Source of the DNA: Alteribacter populi
GTDB taxonomy: Bacteria; Bacillota; Bacilli; Bacillales; Salisediminibacteriaceae
Reading direction: 5' to 3'
Assembly (NCBI RefSeq): GCF_002352765.1
Contig: NZ_KZ293963.1
Coordinates: forward strand, 3,560,559 to 3,624,558
DNA: 64,000 nt
Positions 59,479 through 64,000 of the stretch are shown here, one piece after another (position 1 is the first letter of the stretch; every line of letters begins with the position of its first letter). The translations under genes and the position numbers were made by a program. The notes beneath the pieces were generated by a model. That model had not been told where the DNA came from. It saw only the letters and a program-made list of their open reading frames with translations, and searched no databases.

Positions 59479-61230
59479 TCAAAGAGAGCTATACTGTTCA
59501 ATATCCTGCGTTATATTTTGGATGGACTGCTGCCAAAATTCCGGTTGAGAAAGGCTTATGCTGAAATGCTTCTCAACCAACTGTTCAAGTGGGAGTAATC
59601 CTGTTTCATTTAAGAAACTTTGGAACTTTCGGCTGAATAGATTATCTTTCTCCGCTTGCTTTAATAGTCCAATACTTAACAGGAACCCGAGAGGGTAGGG
59701 GTAATTATAAAAAGGGATGTTTGCCTGGTAAAACTGAACATACTTAATCCAAATAAATGGCTCGTATTCACTTAATCCATTGCCGTATGCTTCTTTTTGA
59801 CATTGTAATGAAAGCTCTTCTATCTGTTTGTCATCCAGGGGGCCTTTTTTTCTGTATTCATAGAATCTATTTTCAAACCAGAAAGCTCCTCTAATCGCCA
59901 TTAAATAATTCAGACTTCGGTCAATCTTAGCTCCAAGAATCGTTTTTTTGACTGAAACATCGTTGGTGTTTTCAATTACATAATCGATATAGGCCGTTTC
60001 AAAGAAGATTGAAGCAGTTTCAGCTGTAGTCATTTCAAACGTTTCATCCGAAAATCTTAGTGATGGAGATTTTTTCATTTGTTTAAAATGCCAGGCGTGG
60101 CCCAGTTCGTGAGCAAGCCTTCTTGCGCTGTCTATACTGTTGTCGTAATTAATGGATATCCGTGATTCACCTTCCGGCATAAATGGTGCACAAAACCCTC
60201 CCGGCGGCTTAGTATCACGCGGTTCCGCATCTACCCAGCCTCTCCTAATGATTTCTTTAATAAATTTGCTTTGGTTACTGTCAATGGGCGTAAGGGCTTC
60301 ATAGATTCCTTCAACTGCCTGTGAGAAAGGAATTTCGTACGGTGTTTCCTGAAATGAAGTCATTACCTCATGCCACGAGATTCTTTCTTTACCTGATTTG
60401 TGAGCTTTGATATTTAAATACCTGACAAGCTCAGGCAGGTTGTCATCAACTGTATTCCACATGGCGTCAAGTACCGGCTTTGAAATCCCGTTTAACTTTA
60501 GTGAACCTTCAAGGTAATCCGTGTTCTTCACCTCATTCTCATTTAGCCGTAGTCCAACCATGGAATTGTAGATAGAGGCAAAAATACCAGCTTGTTTTTC
60601 CAGTGTCCTGTTAAGTTTAGTGAATACAAGGTTTCTGGTAGAAGGCTTTGGGTGAGACAGCGCTGAATAACTGGCTTCAGCAAACGATAATTCACTCTTT
60701 TCACCCTCAATTTCGACTTTAACTTTTAGATTGTTTCTTACTTGTTCATAGATTTCTTCCAGACTGCTGAGTGTTTCTGAGGCAAAACCTGTTATGATTT
60801 TTTCTGCGCTGATTTTGGGCTCTGTACCTTCTACTAAATCCTCTATAAAATGCTTATGATTAATACGGTCAGACCAGGCTGCAAATTGCTCATCACTCAT
60901 ATGCCTGATTCTTTCAAGCTGATTAGATACTAGGAGATGAATGTTTGATTTTAACTCTGAGATGTTTGAATGTATTGAAGATAAAAGAGAGGGGTCTGCC
61001 TTTTCGGTCGTAAGGCAATAATAGAAAGATTCTGCTGAATCCACTTTTTGAATCAGTCGTGCAAGTGTGTTCAATTCGCTTTCATTCAGTGATTCTGATT
61101 CTTCAGTGTTCTCAAGTGCTGAAAGATTTTTTTTCAAACTATTAATGTGATTTTTAAACTGTTCCGTGTCCGGTCCGCATGGAAGAAGATTAGACAGGTT
61201 CCATCTGGGAGGAGCAGAGAATGTATTCAT
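59479..61230 (-). CDS. M3-family oligoendopeptidase
   Basis: A 583-residue zinc metallopeptidase of the PepF/oligoendopeptidase type, cutting short peptides in the cytoplasm. The zinc motif is HELGHAWH with His374, Glu375 and His378; Glu404 in EMTTAETASIFFE is the third ligand. The N terminus PPRWNLSNLLP is the usual opening of these enzymes. No signal peptide. The strand and spacing fit a two-gene group with the DJ-1 gene (99 bases). Confidence 0.93.
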   Translation of the reverse strand: MNTFSAPPRWNLSNLLPCGPDTEQFKNHINSLKKNLSALENTEESESLNESELNTLARLIQKVDSAESFYYCLTTEKADPSLLSSIHSNISELKSNIHLLVSNQLERIRHMSDEQFAAWSDRINHKHFIEDLVEGTEPKISAEKIITGFASETLSSLEEIYEQVRNNLKVKVEIEGEKSELSFAEASYSALSHPKPSTRNLVFTKLNRTLEKQAGIFASIYNSMVGLRLNENEVKNTDYLEGSLKLNGISKPVLDAMWNTVDDNLPELVRYLNIKAHKSGKERISWHEVMTSFQETPYEIPFSQAVEGIYEALTPIDSNQSKFIKEIIRRGWVDAEPRDTKPPGGFCAPFMPEGESRISINYDNSIDSARRLAHELGHAWHFKQMKKSPSLRFSDETFEMTTAETASIFFETAYIDYVIENTNDVSVKKTILGAKIDRSLNYLMAIRGAFWFENRFYEYRKKGPLDDKQIEELSLQCQKEAYGNGLSEYEPFIWIKYVQFYQANIPFYNYPYPLGFLLSIGLLKQAEKDNLFSRKFQSFLNETGLLPLEQLVEKHFSISLSQPEFWQQSIQNITQDIEQYSSL

Positions 61231-61329
61231 TTTGTTTTCACTCCTATCATGTCTATGAAAAGGGAGACTCTATAATTAAATGATAATCCCTGTTTTCTTT
61301 GTAGGCATTGAAAATCATATAAAATTTGG

Positions 61330-62028
61330 CTATCTAATCATGTTTAATATACTTTTTGAGTTCTTTAAAATGCCCAATAAACCAAGACTTTTTTTCGCAT
61401 CTCTTGCTAATTTCTTTTCGGCTGTTTTAATGATTTTCTCATCGGCCGTAGAATAATTACCGGACTCAAACATTGGTTGAGGATCATATTCCAGTATCAG
61501 CTGAATCGCTTTGGTCTCATTTTCTCCAATAATTCTATTCGATAAATATAAAGCCATATCAATACCTGCAGACACCCCCGCGGCGGTTATGTATTTCCCT
61601 TCCTCCACAATGCGTTCTCTTGTCGGTACCGCTCCAAACTTACTTAACAGATTTAGAGGTTTCCAGTGGGAGGTTGCCTTCAGTCCTGTTAATAAACCGG
61701 CTGAAGCGAGCAGCGTAGAACCCGAGCAGACTGATGTTGTCCATTTAGTCGTCTTGTCGATTTTCTTAATCCACGTCAACACGTTCTCGTTCTTCATTTC
61801 CTCAACGAACGCGATAGTGGAACCGGGGATGATTAAAATGTCCGCCTCTAGAACATCTGCGATACGGTGCTTCACGTTAATATCTATAAAACCAGAATCA
61901 GCCTTTATTTCTCCGGTTCTCTCAGCCACAAAGTAAATCTCAGCGTCAGGAATGTTTCGTAAAACCTCATATGGGCCGATGGCATCCAGCATAGTTATGC
62001 CATTGTAAAGGTAAATGACTATTTTCAT
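61330..62028 (-). CDS. DJ-1/PfpI-family protein
   Basis: A 232-residue protein of the DJ-1/PfpI superfamily, in the isonitrile hydratase/GATase1-like branch. Cys101 in TTSVCSGSTLLASAG is the nucleophile-elbow cysteine and Glu21 in IGPYEVL its usual partner; GVSAGIDMALYL is also characteristic. A longer C-terminal tail (KKLARDAKKSLGLLGILKNS) is basic. May act on isonitriles or reactive carbonyls. AGGAGGAAAAAAT precedes the ATG. Confidence 0.87.
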   Translation of the reverse strand: MKIVIYLYNGITMLDAIGPYEVLRNIPDAEIYFVAERTGEIKADSGFIDINVKHRIADVLEADILIIPGSTIAFVEEMKNENVLTWIKKIDKTTKWTTSVCSGSTLLASAGLLTGLKATSHWKPLNLLSKFGAVPTRERIVEEGKYITAAGVSAGIDMALYLSNRIIGENETKAIQLILEYDPQPMFESGNYSTADEKIIKTAEKKLARDAKKSLGLLGILKNSKSILNMIR

Positions 62029-62040
62029 ATTTTTTCCTCC

Positions 62041-62433
62041 TCTTTCTCTAGAAACTATTCAATAACACTGCTGGAAATCCTCTAACCAACGAGAAATCTG
62101 CATAAAAAGCCAAAAAAAATGGCGTTTCATGATAGTTAGCCTGGCAAGACAATATTCAAAAGGTTACAAATAATTACATATCCTGATTGATTTTATATAA
62201 GAAAAAACACACATGCTGACAAATTATTCCTTTAGACACTGTAAATTACTAACAATACAATTTATAATAATACATAGAGTAAAAATGACGTAGCAAAGGG
62301 ACGGTAAGGAAGCAAGAGAACCGTCCCCACGCTTCATTTGGCAAAATGTAAATACAAGGCAAAGGTACCATGTTGGACTATGACTGCAAAGCTAATAAGG
62401 TTTTTTTCAAAAGGTAATTAATGGGGTGAGTTA
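62041..62433. other. Gene-free stretch with repeat copy 3
   Basis: About 390 AT-rich bases. Only the shortened GGGACGGT ... ACCGTCCCC repeat (62299-62329, lacking the central GACTGTCAAA part) was recognised. Confidence 0.6.
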
Positions 62434-63365
62434 ATGAGTATCTCTTTTAAGCACCTAGCATACAAGATACTTAAAGAAACAAGCAAACCAATGACACCAA
62501 CTGAAATCTGGGAGTACGCTAAACGTAACAATTATGATAGTTTAGTTTCATCTAAAGGCAAGACGCCAGAAAGGTCAATTGGTGCCAGGATGTACGTGGA
62601 TATGAACAAAAATCCAGATAGTAAATTTATTAAAATTGAAGAAGCGAAGCCGAGGAAGTTTTTCCTCAAGGAATTGGCTAGTGAAGCAGAAATAAACAGA
62701 ATTCGGGAGAAGGAAAAAGAAGACGTGGAGGAACCGGAAGGCAACACTAAATATTCTGAGCGGGATTTGCATCCGTTCCTCACCTATTTTGCTGATACGT
62801 TTATGAATATACATACAAAAACCATCTATCATGAGCGTTCTACAAAAAGCAGTTATGCACAATGGCTGCATCCGGATATTGTAGGTGTTAACTTCCCTAT
62901 TGATGAATGGCACAAAGAAGTTCTGGAGTTTGGTATGCAGTTTGGTAGCCAATTAGTAAAGATTTATTCTTTTGAACTGAAGAAAGAGCTGACTTTCTCC
63001 AATCTTAGAGAATCTTTTTTTCAGACGGTTTCAAACTCAAGTTGGGCTAATGAAGGGTATTTGGTGGCAGCAAAAGTATCTAGAGATGATGAGTTCTTAA
63101 ATGAACTAAAGCGTCTGTCCACTGCTTTCGGGATAGGAATATCGAGCTGGATATTGAAGACCCTGATTCTTCTTCTGTGCTGTTCCCGGCCAGATACAAA
63201 CCAGACCTGGATTGGGAAACGATAAATAAGATAACGGTCCAGAATCCGGATTTCAAAAAGTTTATTAGAAGAGTAAAGAATGATTTGAATAGCCACGAAG
63301 TCATTAAGCAAATGTACGATAAAGTTTATGAAGCAGAAGCTTTAATTGACTTAATAAAGAAGTGA
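62434..63365 (+). pseudogene. HARE-HTH protein (HrgA-like), frameshifted
   Basis: The first frame (62434-63225) has an N-terminal HARE-HTH domain (SFKHLAYKILKETSKPMTPT, GARMYVDMNK) and a COG2958-type body (ERDLHPFLTYFADTF, KTIYHERSTKSSYAQWLHPD, VGVNFP). Near 63142 a missing T moves it out of frame. The other frame continues as DIEDPDSSSVLFPARYKPDL and ends YEAEALIDLIKK at 63365. The intact protein would have about 310 residues. Relatives occur beside restriction-modification genes. GGGGTGAG precedes the ATG. Confidence 0.75.
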
Positions 63366-63373
63366 AATGATTG

Positions 63374-63404
63374 AACCTCCTCTATATAAAAGTGGAGGTT
63401 TTTT
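63374..63404 (+). terminator. Terminator after the HrgA-like gene
   Basis: AACCTCC pairs with GGAGGTT around a 13-base loop, then TTTT. Confidence 0.8.
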
Positions 63405-63458
63405 GTTGTCATGCGAAGTGATATATAATTAGGAAAGCATATTGGAGGATGGTGTGTT

Positions 63459-63518
63459 ATGAAACTTCGCAAAAGCAAGTTGTCACCGAGAACGATAGAA
63501 GAAAGTAAACAGTTATGA
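63459..63518 (+). CDS. Very short ORF, 19 aa, perhaps a truncated gene
   Basis: TTGGAGGAT ribosome site and ATG encode MKLRKSKLSPRTIEESKQL, cut off by TGA nine bases before a palindromic repeat. It looks like the 5' end of a gene that lost the rest. Confidence 0.3.
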   Translation: MKLRKSKLSPRTIEESKQL

Positions 63519-63526
63519 AAAGCTAA

Positions 63527-63580
63527 GGGACGGTTTTTCTGCTTCATTCGACTGGCAAAAGGAAGCATGAGAACCGTCCC
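63527..63580. repeat. GGGACGGTTC palindromic repeat, copy 4
   Basis: GGGACGGTTTTTCTGCTTC ... GAAGCATGAGAACCGTCCC, centre ATTCGACTGGCAAAAG. Confidence 0.8.
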
Positions 63581-63652
63581 TGCGCTTCCCTTCACTGAAT
63601 TTCAAGAATTTTGGTACTTATTTCAAATGACCTTTGGATTACTATTAAAGAC

Positions 63653-63666
63653 TGTAAACGCTTACG
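63653..63666 (+). promoter_or_regulatory. Candidate cre operator
   Basis: TGTAAACGCTTACG matches the CcpA consensus TGWAANCGNTNNCA at all but the last position. It lies 167 bases before the membrane protein gene at 63833. Confidence 0.5.
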
Positions 63667-63832
63667 GTGTTGTGGTTATCAGATTTCACTATAGTAACTG
63701 AACGCTCGCTCACCAATTTCGCTCTTATCCCAATATAGAGAACAGACTAAATTATCTGAAAAGGATATGGACAAGGGTTTATAGGGGTGCTATATTTGGT
63801 CGTAGAATTTAACATCACGAGGAGGAGCTTCT

Positions 63833-64000
63833 ATGATTGAAAATCCACTTATAGCCACGACGTTAATCTTTGCTTTAATTGCTTTGGGTGAATGGTTATC
63901 CATTGTCTCTAGAGCAAGGGTCCCCATGCTTTTAACTGCTATGGTTGGTTTCTTAATCTGCACCTGGACAGGGGTATTTCCAGCAGATATTTTAGACAAA
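63833..64000 (+). CDS. Membrane protein, 3' end outside window
   Basis: Starts MIENPLIATTLIFALIALGE after a GAGGAGGAG site. 56 residues are visible with two hydrophobic helices (residues 7-24 and 31-50, WLSIVSRARVPMLLTAMVGF, CTWTGVFPADI). The NPL, RARVP and GVFP pattern suggests a multi-span carboxylate-type transporter, but the family cannot be named from the part seen. A cre-like site upstream suggests carbon control. Confidence 0.7.
   Translation, partial: MIENPLIATTLIFALIALGEWLSIVSRARVPMLLTAMVGFLICTWTGVFPADILDK

Overview
The window is a chromosomal segment of a low-to-mid GC, endospore-forming member of the Bacillaceae. The evidence is a gene order that follows Bacillus subtilis almost gene for gene (purM-N-H-D, yerA-yerB-yerC-pcrB-pcrA-ligA-camS, a proline symporter, gatCAB, later dgkB and rlmCD), strong GGAGG-type ribosome binding sites, frequent GTG/TTG starts, CcpA-type cre sites and a YheC/YheD-type spore-associated ATP-grasp gene. 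Several exported proteins are very acidic and there are two sodium symporters, so a halotolerant or alkaliphilic genus is possible, but that is inference.

Layout. 1-4.3 kb: the 3' end of the purine operon (purM partial, purN, purH, purD), read rightward with overlapping genes. 4.2-7.98 kb: two small membrane genes on the minus strand, then yerA, yerB and yerC. 8.5-14.8 kb: pcrB, pcrA, ligA, camS (membrane lipid synthesis, DNA repair helicase, DNA ligase, lipoprotein). 15.4-17.3 kb: a proline-type Na+ symporter preceded by a 34-residue membrane peptide and a cre site. 17.6-20.9 kb: gatC-gatA-gatB, which amidates misacylated Gln-tRNA (and Asn-tRNA). 21-28.5 kb: a mixed set of small enzymes and hypothetical genes ending in an IS3-family remnant.

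28.5-40 kb is an AT-rich accessory island lying between gatB and dgkB, which are near neighbours in B. subtilis. It carries mostly minus-strand single genes (two Nudix hydrolases, a nucleotidyltransferase, GNAT acetyltransferases, tiny membrane proteins), several decayed genes and two broken tyrosine recombinases. Most of the genes are separated by a recurring, same-orientation motif resembling CTAAYGCWYCCCGTTAG. The arrangement looks like a cassette array and is the most interesting part of the window.

40.3-56.2 kb: dgkB, then a largely minus-strand block with a broken prenyltransferase-like gene, a DUF418 protein, an alanine/Na+ symporter, DUF948/DUF5665/YihY membrane proteins, a cytidine deaminase, an ArsA/Get3-type ATPase with a small Cys-Cys-ending partner, cstA, and a SEC-C protein. 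56.3-64 kb: rlmCD followed by a second accessory stretch (methyltransferase, lipoprotein, M3 peptidase, DJ-1/PfpI protein, a frameshifted HARE-HTH protein) sprinkled with GGGACGGTTC palindromic repeats.

Repeats stand out at every scale. A 21-bp-period tandem repeat family occurs at 8.0-8.4, 23.3 and 46.0-48.2 kb, the last with a 123-bp higher-order unit. A roughly 235-280 bp structured intergenic element occurs three times, one copy internally deleted. Three intrinsic terminators share the same GGTGTCTCA stem. No tRNA, rRNA or CRISPR array was seen.
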